The translations under genes were made by a program, and so were the position numbers. A DNA stretch of 64,000 nt, from contig NZ_CP101509.1 of assembly GCF_024380015.1 (NCBI RefSeq), forward strand, positions 496,001 through 560,000. Reading direction: 5' to 3'. Under the pieces are notes generated by a model. That model was given only the letters and a program-made list of their open reading frames with translations, had not been told where the DNA came from and did no database searches. The stretch comes from Photobacterium atrarenae (lineage in GTDB: Bacteria > Pseudomonadota > Gammaproteobacteria > Enterobacterales > Vibrionaceae). Position 1 is the first letter of the stretch. Each line of letters begins with the position of its first letter. Below are positions 8,678 to 18,260 of this stretch, one piece after another.

Positions 8678-9163
8678 TTACACCTGTAATTGCTTATGCA
8701 TGATATAGCTATCTACGTAGCCCAACTGTTTGTGGCGATAAGCCCGCGGGATAGTGCCGATGATCTGATATCCCAGTTTCTGCCATAGCTTCACAGCCAC
8801 TGTATTGGTTGAGACCACCGAGTTAAACTGCATCGCTTCAAAACCTAATTCAATGGCGATTTGCTGCGAATGCTCGCAAAGTTGTCTCGCGATGCCTTTT
8901 CCCTGGGCAGCCTCCGTGACCATATAGCCACAATTGCAAATGTGGTTACTCGGCCCCATGCCATTGGCCCTGATGTAGTAAGAGCCCAGGACTTGCCCTC
9001 CTTCAACAAACACAAATGCTTTCAGGGGCGTTGCACACCACAGCTGATATGCCGCCTCAAAGTTCATCTCCGGGTCAAAGGCATATGTTTCCTGCGCTTT
9101 GATCACCGACTCAAAACAAGGCCAAAATGCTGCAAAATCTTCTTTCGTCATTTCCCTGATCAT
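8678..9163 (-). CDS. GNAT-family N-acetyltransferase
   Basis: A protein of 161 residues. The acetyl-CoA-binding motif is AAQGKGIARQLCEHS (about residues 88-102), preceded by the strand ICNCGYMV; the C-terminal part LWQKLGYQIIGTIP is typical of GNATs that have a YhhY-like shape. A strong ribosome site AGAAGGAG lies just before the ATG at 9163. The gap to the Nudix gene upstream is 29 bp, and the MazG-like gene follows, so the three probably form one operon. Substrate unknown. Confidence 0.82.
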   Translation of the reverse strand: MIREMTKEDFAAFWPCFESVIKAQETYAFDPEMNFEAAYQLWCATPLKAFVFVEGGQVLGSYYIRANGMGPSNHICNCGYMVTEAAQGKGIARQLCEHSQQIAIELGFEAMQFNSVVSTNTVAVKLWQKLGYQIIGTIPRAYRHKQLGYVDSYIMHKQLQV

Positions 9164-9192
9164 TAAATCTCCTTCTACAATTCAAACCTTGC

Positions 9193-9585
9193 TTACAAGT
9201 AGCGACTGACCCTTTGATACTCACATAAAGCGACTTGATCAGCCCGAATATCAATCGGTGCTGCCGAGACTGGATACCACTCAACCGTTTCGGCTTCCAG
9301 CGAGCGCAACGCCCCTTCCCAAGCATTCACCACATAGTAATGAATGAGCTGTAATTCTTTGGTCGGATGGTACAGCGAACACAAGAACTGGTAGGTTTTT
9401 GGGGTGACATCCAGCTCCTCTTTCACTTCCCGGAACAACGCTTGAATTTGACTTTCACCCCTCTCAATGTGACCACCGGGAATGGCGTTCAGCCCCGGAT
9501 CAGTTGCTTTATCTTCTGCGCGTTTCTCCAGCAAGAGCTTGCCATCTTCAATGAGCAGAAAAGACACACATTCATGTGCTTTCAT
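9193..9585 (-). CDS. Nudix hydrolase
   Basis: A protein of 130 residues. The Nudix box begins at GGHIERGE and ends at REVKEELD, giving the metal-binding REXXEE core; the Gly usually found near the end of the box is Asp here. Nudix enzymes cleave nucleoside diphosphates linked to other groups. AAAGGAA precedes the ATG. It heads the presumed operon Nudix, GNAT, MazG-like. The substrate cannot be told from sequence. Confidence 0.85.
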   Translation of the reverse strand: MKAHECVSFLLIEDGKLLLEKRAEDKATDPGLNAIPGGHIERGESQIQALFREVKEELDVTPKTYQFLCSLYHPTKELQLIHYYVVNAWEGALRSLEAETVEWYPVSAAPIDIRADQVALCEYQRVSRYL

Positions 9586-9638
9586 TTCAGTTTCCTTTGT
9601 CTGTTCTCATGAATTAGCCTCCGGCCCCATTCAATAAC

Positions 9639-9670
9639 AGATAAAGCGTCGCCTGTGCGACACTTTATCT
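9639..9670. terminator. Long hairpin between amidohydrolase and Nudix genes
   Basis: AGATAAAG, one mismatch, GTCGC, a 4-nt loop, then GCGAC, one mismatch, CTTTATCT. The stem spans 14 pairs and lies 16 bp after the end of the amidohydrolase gene that finishes at 9686. There is no T run, so it is a probable but not classical terminator. Confidence 0.5.
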
Positions 9671-9685
9671 CTATGAATGGTTAAA

Positions 9686-11023
9686 CTAATTCAGTTCATT
9701 CTTATAAATCTTGCCATTCTTCATGATCAAATCGAAGTTTTCCTGCGGATTGGCGACCAAGTCAATATTTTCCAGCGGATTTCCATCGACAAGAATTAAG
9801 TCGGCATACGCCCCTTGCTTGATAACACCAAGCGGGCCTTCAGGATAAGGATTTCGCGGACCAGATCGTGCCAATAGCTCTCCGGCGGTTGAGGTTGCTT
9901 GTCGTAATACTTCTACCGGCGTATACCATCGCGCTAATTTGGCCAGTTGTTTTCCTTGTTTCTCAGCAAGTTCTGGATCGAACAGCGTATCAGTACCGAA
10001 AACGGTTTTGACACCAATCTTTTTCGCCAGCTGATACACCCTATCAGTCCCTTTGGTCACCGCGATATACTTCATACGACTGAATGAGCCTTCAGGAAAT
10101 GGGATCGCATCTTCATCATCCAATATGGGCTGCATGCTCAAATAAGCGCCTTTCTCCTTCATCAAACGCAACGTTTCTTCACTGAGTAAATGGCCATGCT
10201 CAATACTTAATACGCCAGCCTCAACCGCACGTCTCGTTGCAGCATCGGTGAAAGTATGGGTTGCCACATAAGTATTCCAATCTTTTGCAGCATCGACCGC
10301 AGCTTTCGTTTCCTCAATGGTGAACTGCGTAACGTCAAGCGGATCAAAGGAGGAAGAAACCCCACCGCCTGAGTTAATTTTGATTTGCGTTGCTCCCATC
10401 CGAAGTGCTTCCCGGGTTCGCTTCAGCACTTCCGGTACACCATCAGCAACAATGACGTGGCCGATTCTTTCCATGTAAACCAACGGGGCATCGAGATCGG
10501 CAGGGACGGCGGTTGATGGCCGAAAATCAGTGTGTCCTGATGTTTGGCTGATTGCCGGCCCTGAAGGAAAGATTCGAGGACCATCATAGACCCCGGTATC
10601 AGTGAGCTTGGCTAAGGAAAAAACATTACCGCCAACATCCCGAACAGTCGTGAAACCACGTAGGAGTGCTTTTTCATTACTTTTCGCACCAATCAGCAAA
10701 TGATAGGCATGATCAGACGTAAGACCGACATTCATCGGTATACTGGCATATGCCGAGTGCCAATGCATATCAATCAGCCCTGGAATTAAAGTTCGCGCCT
10801 TACCATCAATTTGTATTGCATCATCGACAAGAATAGGTTGATTCGAAATTTGTTTAATCAAATGATCTTCGATCAGAACATTGGAATTCATTAAACGCTC
10901 TTCACTCACGCCATCAAAAATGTGAACATTCGTGATCAGTATTTTTAATGGCTTGTCACCAGCAAACGCTGATGACAAGCTAAGAGCGAGCGACAATAAC
11001 AGTAACTTTATACATAGATTCAT
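9686..11023 (-). CDS. Secreted or periplasmic metal-dependent amidohydrolase
   Basis: A protein of 445 residues. A signal peptide is visible (hydrophobic LLLLSLALSLSSAFA, cleavage after about residue 21). The mature protein has the amidohydrolase superfamily pattern: LIDMHWHS metal site, TVRDVGG, KINSGGG (probable carbamylated Lys strand), VATHTF, IEHGHLL and FGTDT with the catalytic Asp, then a closing beta-sandwich (GAYADLILVDGNP). This resembles the imidazolonepropionase-like or Xaa-Pro dipeptidase group often annotated as metal-dependent hydrolase. The substrate is unknown. It differs from the cytosolic amidohydrolase at 6055 in size and by being exported. Confidence 0.85.
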   Translation of the reverse strand: MNLCIKLLLLSLALSLSSAFAGDKPLKILITNVHIFDGVSEERLMNSNVLIEDHLIKQISNQPILVDDAIQIDGKARTLIPGLIDMHWHSAYASIPMNVGLTSDHAYHLLIGAKSNEKALLRGFTTVRDVGGNVFSLAKLTDTGVYDGPRIFPSGPAISQTSGHTDFRPSTAVPADLDAPLVYMERIGHVIVADGVPEVLKRTREALRMGATQIKINSGGGVSSSFDPLDVTQFTIEETKAAVDAAKDWNTYVATHTFTDAATRRAVEAGVLSIEHGHLLSEETLRLMKEKGAYLSMQPILDDEDAIPFPEGSFSRMKYIAVTKGTDRVYQLAKKIGVKTVFGTDTLFDPELAEKQGKQLAKLARWYTPVEVLRQATSTAGELLARSGPRNPYPEGPLGVIKQGAYADLILVDGNPLENIDLVANPQENFDLIMKNGKIYKNELN

Positions 11024-11391
11024 CCTTTTCTCCCTATGAGATTAAAATACTATCCTCTGTCAAGTTGATATAGCAAACCGATACGAGTCGACTCAAACAC
11101 TAAGACATCCGACATGAAAGCCACCTAGGCATCGCAATATAGCTCAACGTACTCCACTGCAGATAACTCCGAATACTCCGTATCGAATACCGCAAGACAA
11201 GGTTGATCGAGATGTAACTGACACAAAACTTCACCTGTTGGAGCACGTCCATGCCATGGGCATTTGTACGATGCCTATTTTCAAGTACCGCTCCTTATCC
11301 TTTTAAAAAGCAACGGCAGGCCCGACGTTGCGCTCCACCACTGTTTATCGAACATCTCCATTTCATCGGAGACAATTCAATATCAGTCACT
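11024..11391. other. Intergenic region with a possible decayed coding fragment
   Basis: No complete gene is apparent. On the minus strand, from about 11265 down to the stop near 11127, there is an open frame without a normal start (CPWHGRAPTGEVLCQL and onward) that reads like the end of a protein. It may be a gene remnant, but I do not recognise it. Confidence 0.3.
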
Positions 11392-11820
11392 TCATTCATC
11401 CCGATACACATCCGGTTGCCAGATTTGCATGAAAATTTCCGGGTTTTCGATGGCTTTAAAACCAAACTGTGCATACAGCCCATGCGCATCCCGTGTCGCT
11501 AAAACCATACGGCGTAATCCTTGAAGCTCAGGATGAGCAACAATGTGCTCAATAAGCCATTTACTTAACCCCTGACCTTGATGCGATTCAACGATGAACA
11601 CATCAGCCAGGTAAGCAAAAGTAGCTTTGTCCGTGATCAGGCGGGCGAAACCGACTTGCTGATCCGCTTCGTCAAAGACACCAAAGCAAAGTGAATTGGA
11701 AATCGCCTTGGCGAGGGTCTCCCGGGGGATCCCACTCGCCCAGTAGCTGTGTGAGATCACTTGATAGATCACTTCAAAATCAAAGTCATCTTGGGCTGTG
11801 CTGATTTCATATCCTTGCAC
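11392..11820 (-). CDS. GNAT-family N-acetyltransferase
   Basis: A compact protein of 142 residues. The core motif is ESHQGQGLSKWLIEH (about residues 78-92), preceded by strand FAYLADVFI, and the C-terminal HGLYAQFGF is the usual GNAT end with a Tyr that can act as general acid. This pattern matches small single-domain GNATs of unknown substrate that are common in Vibrionaceae. It is alone between two non-coding stretches. Confidence 0.85.
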   Translation of the reverse strand: MQGYEISTAQDDFDFEVIYQVISHSYWASGIPRETLAKAISNSLCFGVFDEADQQVGFARLITDKATFAYLADVFIVESHQGQGLSKWLIEHIVAHPELQGLRRMVLATRDAHGLYAQFGFKAIENPEIFMQIWQPDVYRDE

Positions 11821-12166
11821 GAAAACTGCCTCCTTTGCCTAGTTTTCAATGATGATTAATATTAAAACCTAAGTCTGTTAAACGTGCTTTTTTAATAACG
11901 TCTCCGTTCCTAAAATTAATTCGTCTCTTACCATTAAGTTTCAAAGTCACCTTATTCAATGCTCTATATTTCATAGACAACAGCGCTTAAAATACTAACA
12001 AACAGGAATATCATCATTGCCAATGCTGAGTATGTCGCCACATAATGAATTATTTTTGAGATTAAATAGACCTTCCGATTCATTGAATTGGTTCGATGTG
12101 ATATATAAATTTCTCTTGTAAGACCAATTGGATGAATGAAATACTGGATTTTTCCGTACCCAAACG
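11821..12166. other. Non-coding stretch
   Basis: AT-rich sequence with no open frame of useful length on either strand, no clear hairpin terminator and no repeat. I see nothing to annotate. Confidence 0.5.
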
Positions 12167-12451
12167 CTATGCCTCGGTATAGCTTTTTTTGTATTCGTGA
12201 AGTATCGGAGACAAGTGAATCAATATTCGAGTGAGAACACCTAAGACTAAAACAATCGTTCCGAATGCCATCGATAACATCATTGAATAACAGCGAATAC
12301 CGTCAACTGAACAAGTCTCCGGCAACCACCCACCAAAGGTGAAAATAATAAAAGCAAATCCACCACCAAGCACACACAATGAGAGAATTATATTAACACC
12401 AGGGACGAGAATATGTTTCAGAAATAGCTTCATCACGATAAAAATATTCAA
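12167..12451 (-). CDS. Small membrane protein of unknown function
   Basis: A protein of 94 residues (88 if started at the second Met, position 12433). Two long hydrophobic stretches (about residues 17-42 and 56-80) predict two membrane helices connected by a short loop holding two Cys (ETCSVDGIRC), which could form a disulfide if the loop is periplasmic. The C-terminus is charged. No ribosome site is convincing. It is isolated in an otherwise gene-poor AT-rich region. I recognise no family. Confidence 0.45.
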   Translation of the reverse strand: MNIFIVMKLFLKHILVPGVNIILSLCVLGGGFAFIIFTFGGWLPETCSVDGIRCYSMMLSMAFGTIVLVLGVLTRILIHLSPILHEYKKSYTEA

Positions 12452-12868
12452 AATAAGCTCTCAGTATAATAATCAGCCGTAAATGGAAAACAGGATAAAT
12501 AACTCCTGACACGGTTTACCCCACGCGACCGCTCATAAGCCACGTACTTATGGTTACCTCATGGGTATTGACCACCAACCAATGCATCATTTCACTGAAC
12601 ACTATGATCGCAAAACATGCCACCTGCGCTTGATACAGAGTAACTGAGACATCACTCCGAAACTTCCCGGCACTTGAGCCATGCACCACCGGCAGAGCAA
12701 CACAAAGTGCCCGAGGGCGGCGCGATTGTAGATCTGGAGCCGCTAATAATCGTCGGCAAGCCGATCTAGCTTATACATGTCACTCGTACGAAGTGACTTG
12801 CAACCATCGCTTTATTTAGCCGAGATGACTCAGTAGAATATCCACAAACCACGCATACTGAGAACATC
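12452..12868. other. Non-coding stretch with a small hairpin
   Basis: No gene is apparent over about 400 bases. GTCACT (12779-12784) pairs with AGTGAC (12792-12797) around the palindromic core CGTACG. This is the only ordered feature seen; it lies 72 bp upstream of the DUF2058 start and may belong to its leader or operator. Confidence 0.35.
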
Positions 12869-13396
12869 ATGGCAAAACTGACACTCCAAGAGCAGTTACA
12901 ACAAGCTGGCCTTATCAGCAAAAGTAAACTGGAAAAAGCCAAGAAACGCCCTAAAAAATCACGCGTTCAAGCCCGTGAAGTCAAAGCGGCGATTGAAGAG
13001 AAGAAGCGCCAACAACAAGCGCATGATAAAGCGTTAAGCGAACAACAGAATGAACTGCGCCTAACGAAGGAAATTCAGGCTCAAATCAAGATGTTAATTA
13101 ACATGAACAAGATTGATTTGGGTGATGGCGACATCAAGTACAACTTCACTGACGGGACGCTTGTAAAATCGCTGTATATGACCGGCGCCGTTCGGGAGCA
13201 GCTGATCAAAGGCGTGCTGGCCATTGCGCGCGATGAAGACCGCTATGTCGTCATCCCAAGCACAGTTGCAAACAAAATTAAAATTGCGCAGCGAGATCCC
13301 GAGTCCATCATCGACCAGAAAGCACCGGAATCAGACGTTATTGCTGAAGACGATCCTTATGCTGATTTCGTCGTTCCAGACGATCTCATGTGGTAA
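12869..13396 (+). CDS. yaiL: DUF2058 family protein (YaiL-like)
   Basis: A protein of 175 residues matching the YaiL/DUF2058 layout. The N-terminal third is very basic and helical (LTLQEQLQQAGL, then many Lys and Gln to about residue 75), a probable nucleic-acid-binding coiled coil. The second half is a small globular domain (IKYNFTDG, VKSLYMTG, LAIARDEDRYVVIP). The C-terminus is acidic (EDDPYADFVVPDDLMW). Members are described as nucleoproteins or polynucleotide-associated enzymes of uncertain function. Monocistronic by context. Confidence 0.85.
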   Translation: MAKLTLQEQLQQAGLISKSKLEKAKKRPKKSRVQAREVKAAIEEKKRQQQAHDKALSEQQNELRLTKEIQAQIKMLINMNKIDLGDGDIKYNFTDGTLVKSLYMTGAVREQLIKGVLAIARDEDRYVVIPSTVANKIKIAQRDPESIIDQKAPESDVIAEDDPYADFVVPDDLMW

Positions 13397-13397
13397 A

Positions 13398-13601
13398 TCA
13401 AATGAGCTGCCTCATTTCCACCAAATCCGGCAGCTCGATTCTCATCCCCTTTGCGCCAGCAAACTGAACTCTTCGCTCTCCCCCACCAGCCACACAGTCA
13501 GCCATGCTACCGCCCTCAGGTGACGTTCCTACGCTCGTATCATTGGCATTGATAACACAATGCATCTTATTGAATACAATTTCGCGCAGACATTCAATCA
13601 A
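13398..13601 (-). CDS. Doubtful small open frame
   Basis: A frame for 67 residues fills most of the gap between DUF2058 and the chemoreceptor. It has no ribosome site, no hydrophobic segment and no family I recognise. It could be the end of a decayed gene or a chance frame. Recorded because nothing else occupies this stretch. Confidence 0.2.
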   Translation of the reverse strand: MIECLREIVFNKMHCVINANDTSVGTSPEGGSMADCVAGGGERRVQFAGAKGMRIELPDLVEMRQLI

Positions 13602-13702
13602 TAATTGAAAAAGAACAACTTAGCTAACATTCAGAGCAAGCAAAATACTTGAGGTTTAACCCAATACCATTCAGCTGTCTCGTCGGGCTCCCCCGTAAGC
13701 CG

Positions 13703-15709
13703 CTAAATTTTAAAAGTATTGGCCAGTTTTCTCAGGGTTGTTGCCAGCTCGGCTTGCTCTCTTGCTGTCGAAGCGATTTGAGCCGCCCCGGTCGTCGATT
13801 CAGTCGACTTATCTTCGACTGTCATAATGTTTTTTGCAATCTCCTGAGTCACAACGGCCTGCTCTTCAGTCGCCGTCGCAATCTGCTCTGTCATACTAAA
13901 GATATTGCTGACAGATTCAGAAATTCCCTCAAGCGTCTGCTCTACATTTCTGGAATCTTGAACAGCAGCCATGGCCTTCCCCTGGTTATTCTCAATGAGA
14001 TGAAATGCTGACTCGACATCGGATTGCAGCGAATTAATAAAGCCCTCAATTTCAGCGGTTGACTCTTGTGTGCGCTGTGCAAGCTTTCTGACTTCATCGG
14101 CAACAACAGCAAAACCACGTCCTTGGTCACCGGCACGAGCCGCTTCAATCGCAGCATTCAAAGCCAGTAAATTCGTTTGATCTGCGACGGAGTTAATCAC
14201 ATCCACCACGTTGTGGATATTGTTACTACTGTCGTGCAGGTGGGTAATTTTCTCTGCCAAGCCATCGATTTCTGCAGCCAAACTTTCAATAGATTGATAA
14301 GAGTGCTGCACCGTTCTTAATCCATTGAGAGTCTGTTCGTCTGCCAATTTGGCAGATTCAGACGTTTGCTGCGTTTTGCCGGCAACTTCATTGACGGTAG
14401 TCGAAAGTTCCTCAATCGCCGTGGCTATCAACCCTATTTGCTCTTGCTGCTCAACCATGGACGTTGAGTTGTACTGACATGTCTGAGATGTTTCTTCTGC
14501 TGCGGAGGCAAGGGTCATGCTTGAGTTTGAAAGATTATCGATGACTTGGGAAAACTGCGCCAACGTCGCGTTTAATGATGCAGAGATCACCCCCAGTTCG
14601 CTCTTGTCAATGTAGTGAGCACGGACCGTCAAATCATTCCCTTCTCGAACTTTGGCCATCACGGAAGTTAAGTCATTGACTCGTGCAGAAAGGTCTTTAA
14701 TGACAAAATAACTTACAACCGTCACGGTTAGCACTGTCAACAGGAAAATGATGATATTGGCAGTCATTGAAGTTTGAGCGGCCTGAAGTTTTTCCTCAGT
14801 CAGCTTGATCAGGGAAGCCGCGACTTTATTTTCAATCTTTTTCAGCTGTCCAATCCGTTTCGTTGCTTGCGCAAACCAGTAAACAGGATCAACATCAAAT
14901 TGGCCTGACTGCGCCTTGGCCAGATCTCGAAGCTGATTGACTTCATGAACAGACTTGTCATTCAGCTGCTGCGAAAAATACTGCTTGTTGGTGTCATTCG
15001 TCAGTACATAAAAATTATCGAAATAGGTCTCCTGCTCCGTCACTAAAGCAATAAACTTCACTAGCATCCCTGTTGCAAATGCATCCTTTGAGAAAGTATT
15101 ACTGAGAACAGCACGCTCGATGCCCGCCCGCTCCTTCCCCTGAAGGAAATTGTAGTAAGCAACCGTTTCTTTCGTGATGGCCGAGTTTGTACTGAACTCA
15201 GCAATCAGGCCAGAGACGCTGAGCAGTTGATGATTGAGCCGGGTGTAGTAAGCAAGCGCATCTGAAAGTGAGATCGATTGCATTTCAACCCGACGGCGAA
15301 TCGTGTCAATCTCATGCAGGCCCTGATCAATGGCGTCATTGAGCTGCTGTATATTACGCAGGTCAATGTCAGCAGATTGCCAGTCATTAATGCGTTGCTT
15401 TCGTTTGGTATCCGTGGCTTGTTGCTGAGATCTGAGTTCGTCGCCAAACTGACTGCCATTAGAACCAAGATAACCGGCAGTCATACCTCGTTCTTTTTGT
15501 AATTCATGAACAAGCTCACTATATGAAACAGACAGTCTAATCAGTTGATTCAGAGAAGCCATCTCACGGGTCGTCGACACACTATGAGACATTGAAGACC
15601 CGCTTAGAAAGAGAAAAGCGAGGACAGGCAAAGCGAGCAAAACAACGATTTTTTGCTTGAAGGAGAAGTTAGACAGATTCATTTGTACTTCTTGTAATTC
15701 GTTTAGCAT
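13703..15709 (-). CDS. Methyl-accepting chemotaxis protein with NIT sensor domain
   Basis: A protein of about 668 residues. TM1 (about residues 27-44) is followed by a large periplasmic domain with the NIT hallmark [18 protein letters not shown], a helical domain described as nitrate/nitrite-responsive in other proteins. TM2 (about 320-338) leads to HAMP and a signalling domain with the tip motif [20 protein letters not shown]. The protein controls CheA at the receptor array. Start choice is open: the ATG at 15709 has AGG at good spacing; an ATG at 15682 would begin immediately before TM1. No C-terminal CheR pentapeptide is present. Transcribed alone. Confidence 0.9.
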   Translation of the reverse strand: MLNELQEVQMNLSNFSFKQKIVVLLALPVLAFLFLSGSSMSHSVSTTREMASLNQLIRLSVSYSELVHELQKERGMTAGYLGSNGSQFGDELRSQQQATDTKRKQRINDWQSADIDLRNIQQLNDAIDQGLHEIDTIRRRVEMQSISLSDALAYYTRLNHQLLSVSGLIAEFSTNSAITKETVAYYNFLQGKERAGIERAVLSNTFSKDAFATGMLVKFIALVTEQETYFDNFYVLTNDTNKQYFSQQLNDKSVHEVNQLRDLAKAQSGQFDVDPVYWFAQATKRIGQLKKIENKVAASLIKLTEEKLQAAQTSMTANIIIFLLTVLTVTVVSYFVIKDLSARVNDLTSVMAKVREGNDLTVRAHYIDKSELGVISASLNATLAQFSQVIDNLSNSSMTLASAAEETSQTCQYNSTSMVEQQEQIGLIATAIEELSTTVNEVAGKTQQTSESAKLADEQTLNGLRTVQHSYQSIESLAAEIDGLAEKITHLHDSSNNIHNVVDVINSVADQTNLLALNAAIEAARAGDQGRGFAVVADEVRKLAQRTQESTAEIEGFINSLQSDVESAFHLIENNQGKAMAAVQDSRNVEQTLEGISESVSNIFSMTEQIATATEEQAVVTQEIAKNIMTVEDKSTESTTGAAQIASTAREQAELATTLRKLANTFKI

Positions 15710-15974
15710 TACAGCCTTTGAACTAATTCCAAAGGTTGAGATTGCCCCTCAGGAAAATTGCACAGATTCTTAGGCTTTGGTTATATAGTGTCAATAACTC
15801 TAAAGAGGCACATTAATTCCGCCATGATTTGAAGCAAAATTTACCTCATTAATGTCAATTTTATTAATATAAATTACCCATAATTTTCGAAATTACCACG
15901 CCGTGGTTTATTTCTGATCCAAACCCTCTTTGAGAAAAATTTTAACCTGATAATTTTTACTTCAGCTGCAACTA

Positions 15975-16136
15975 ATACCAATCAAAGTAAATCAGTGTTC
16001 AGAAATAGCGCAGGAAAAATGTTTGAGAACAAGGCAGAATTTTCAGATAAGTAGTTATTCTACAATCAAAAATTCTAACGCAGTTATCGAGCATTTTAAC
16101 AAGCTAGGATGACCCGCTATTTACTGCGATTGGTAT
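15975..16136. mobile_element. MITE-like element, long form
   Basis: A 162-bp non-coding element bounded by 18-bp terminal inverted repeats (ATACCAATCAAAGTAAAT on the left, matching the right end except at two positions). The right third shares the block GTCATCCTAGCTTG with the shorter element at 34155-34228 (opposite strand here). No transposase gene is inside. The pattern of two related copies with the same termini and different internal length fits a non-autonomous miniature transposable element. Confidence 0.7.
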
Positions 16137-16185
16137 AAAATATTAAGCTTGTGAGAGACACCATCACAACAATTCCAAGCCCAGA

Positions 16186-18074
16186 ATCGAGTAGGAGGAG
16201 GCCTCACGGCCTCCGTCCTCTCACACCACCGTACAAGCGTGGGTCGCATACGGCGGTTCCGAATATATTTTCAGTGACTCGTACCCATCTCGCAACGAGT
16301 ACAGACCCATCTCCTTGAACCATTTCATTGGCATGGCCTGATTGAGCTGGGGCGATAAAGCCAAGTGCCACCACCCTTTATCTGACATCGCCAGCTTCCA
16401 CGCATTGCGTTCGCTTACACCCTCTTGGCGTAACCATGTCGCTATGCTGTATCTGCGCTTGCGCTGCTTGAGGCGATAGCACCGTAAGCGCCGCCTTATC
16501 CATTCATCCAAGCGCTGCATCGCGCTTTTCCGTATGGCAAGCTTGAAATAGTGTTGCCAACCTCTTAGGTATTGAGTGAGTTCGACTAGGACTGTCTTCA
16601 ACTCTCGCCCTCGATTCCGCTTCGTTATTTGACGCACTCGCTTCTTCATCTGAGTTTGTGCTGTCTTCGAGATATAGATGCTTCCATCTCGGTGAAAGCG
16701 ATGGCCTAGGTAAGTCCGCTCTGTCACTCTCGTTGCCGCACTTTTCTCACGGTTAACCCTGAGTTTCAGTTTCTGCTCCAAGAACTCCGTGATTGAGGCT
16801 TTTACTCGATTGGCGGCTTCCTCACTGTGCACGTAGATTTGGCAGTCGTCTGCATATCGGCAGAACTTATGCCCTCTTCGCTCAAGCTCTTTATCCAACT
16901 CATCTAATACGATATTTGATAGCAGCGGAGATAATGGTCCACCCTGTGGCGTCCCTCGTTGCCTCTGCTCAACTAACCCGTTTCGCATTATGCCTGCCTG
17001 TAGGTATGACCTGACCAGCTTCAGGACCCGTTTATCTGTGATGTCCTCCGATAGCCTGTGCATCAGTCTATCGTGGTTCACAGTATCGAAGTATTTCGCC
17101 AGGTCTATGTCGACTACATAACCCCGCCCCTCCCTGATGTAGTGGCTTGCTGCCACCAATGCATGGTGGGCACTGCGGTTAGGCCTGAACCCATAACTGT
17201 TGCTTGAAAACTGAGGTTCGTAGATATCTGTCAGTACTGAGGTAATGGCCTGTTGGACTACCCTATCAAGTACAGTTGGGATACCTAGCTGCCTCACTCC
17301 CCCGCTAGGTTTGGGAATTTCTACACCCAGAACGGGTTGCGGTTGGTAGCTCCCGTCCAGAAGGCTCTGGCGGAGCGCTTGCCCATTAGAAGACTGCCGA
17401 AGCATCGAGATAGTCGCTGTTATGTCGAGTTTATCAACCCCAGCACATCCCTTGTTCTTCTTCACTCTTCTCAGGGCTTGGTTCAGATTTGTTGAGGAGC
17501 AGATCCGCTCCATCAACTGAGTTGAGGTCACCAAGACTCGTCCTCCTGTCTACGCCGATCATGCTTGTCATTCTTCGTGGCCATGAGCGTCACTTGCGGT
17601 GTTGCCCAGTAGTACGTAGAGATGTTGTTCATCTTGCTATGACCCCACATGATTGAGTGTCTAGTGACTGCTTCTTGATATATTCAGTTCCGGCCTTCCC
17701 TTGGGTTGTACTTCCCCAAGGTACTATGCCTTCTGCTGACTTCTTATTACCCGTCACACAACATCACTGTTGTATTAGTCTCATCCGAGACAGGTCGTAA
17801 GATCTCCCGAGGTAAGACGTTGTTCTTTCCCTTGGCTGTGCCTGATTTACCCGTACACACTTCCCGTCGAGGCATTGGGCTGTTCTATATATTGCTAGGT
17901 TACCCAAGTTGTACTGGCCTACTATCAGGTTTCTGTTCGTCACACCCAAGTTTTGCCGTTTGCTTCCTTCAGATCCCACCTCACGGTGGGCACCCTTGCA
18001 TAGGCTAACGGTTCTCGCTCGACTGAGCCCGTAGAGGACTTTCACCTCCTAGAACAACGCCATGCTCGGCGCAC
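16186..18074 (-). mobile_element. Complete group IIC intron
   Basis: On the minus strand the 5' end at 18074 reads GTGCGCCGAGCATGG followed by a GTGAAAGTCC motif, the classic start of this intron class. The 3' part has a domain V-like hairpin (CCGCCGTATGCG pairing with CGCTTGTACGGTGG, about 16223-16262), partly encoding the end of the maturase, then a domain VI hairpin (GGAGGCC/GGCCTCC), ending CTCGAT at 16186. Total length is 1889 nt. It encodes its own reverse transcriptase. The 5' junction lies four bases after the T run of a terminator hairpin, the preferred target setting of group IIC introns. All parts look intact, so it may still be active. Confidence 0.85.
16221..17534 (-). CDS. ltrA: Group II intron reverse transcriptase/maturase
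   Basis: A protein of 437 residues resembling the group IIC enzymes typified by the Geobacillus GsI-IIC protein. It has the RT0/RT1 region (EIPKPSGGVRQLGIPTV), YGFRPNRSAHHAL, the active-site CRYADDCQIYV (about residue 227), QGGPLSPLLSN, and the maturase/thumb domain X (LTQYLRGWQHYFK). There is no HNH endonuclease domain, as expected for class C. It splices its host intron and copies it into new DNA sites. AGGAGG lies 7 nt before a TTG start at 17534; GTG at 17531 and ATG at 17513 are alternatives. The last codons overlap intron domain V. Confidence 0.93.
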   Translation of the reverse strand: MVTSTQLMERICSSTNLNQALRRVKKNKGCAGVDKLDITATISMLRQSSNGQALRQSLLDGSYQPQPVLGVEIPKPSGGVRQLGIPTVLDRVVQQAITSVLTDIYEPQFSSNSYGFRPNRSAHHALVAASHYIREGRGYVVDIDLAKYFDTVNHDRLMHRLSEDITDKRVLKLVRSYLQAGIMRNGLVEQRQRGTPQGGPLSPLLSNIVLDELDKELERRGHKFCRYADDCQIYVHSEEAANRVKASITEFLEQKLKLRVNREKSAATRVTERTYLGHRFHRDGSIYISKTAQTQMKKRVRQITKRNRGRELKTVLVELTQYLRGWQHYFKLAIRKSAMQRLDEWIRRRLRCYRLKQRKRRYSIATWLRQEGVSERNAWKLAMSDKGWWHLALSPQLNQAMPMKWFKEMGLYSLRDGYESLKIYSEPPYATHACTVV

Positions 18075-18077
18075 AAT

Positions 18078-18107
18078 ACAAAAACCCCAGCTCGGAAGCT
18101 GGGGTTT
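18078..18107 (-). terminator. Terminator at the end of the tRNA-Ser/RtT transcript, intron target
   Basis: On the minus strand AACCCCAGCT pairs with AGCTGGGGTT around a 4-nt loop and is followed by five T residues. It closes the tRNA-Ser plus repeats transcript. The group IIC intron begins at 18074, immediately past the T run. Confidence 0.85.
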
Positions 18108-18113
18108 CAAGTG

Positions 18114-18248
18114 TGGCGGAGCGCTTTGGATATAGGGGGATTTACTGCGCCCTTCGGGCCGTTGCCTGAAACGCCTTCGGCTGGCAACGTTGTCTCGCTG
18201 CGCTCGGCTGAACCCCGTCCAGGGTTCTTCACCCTATCTCATCATCAC
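18114..18248 (-). ncRNA. RtT-like RNA repeat, distal copy
   Basis: Second repeat unit downstream of tRNA-Ser. It shares the structured core with the proximal copy: a GTTGCC/GGCAAC stem enclosing a GCCGAAGGC hairpin, a GCCCGAAGGGC hairpin, and the flanking GATAGGG segment. Its 3' end differs: instead of the tRNA-Ser(UGA) acceptor end it has CGCTCCGCCA, like the 3' end of another tRNA-Ser. Differences from the proximal copy include a T-A to C-G exchange on both sides of the main stem, which preserves pairing. Naming follows the tyrT repeat/RtT RNA of E. coli; identity to that Rfam family is not proven here. Confidence 0.6.
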
Positions 18249-18260
18249 AAATTGGAGGCA

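Noticed and set aside
16221..17534. Reverse transcriptase as part of a retron or DGR
   Set aside because: Intron ends, domain V/VI and maturase domain X show it is a group II intron protein.
17706..18008. Plus-strand open frames inside the intron 5' part
   Set aside because: They run antisense through intron domains I-III, and no protein character is seen.
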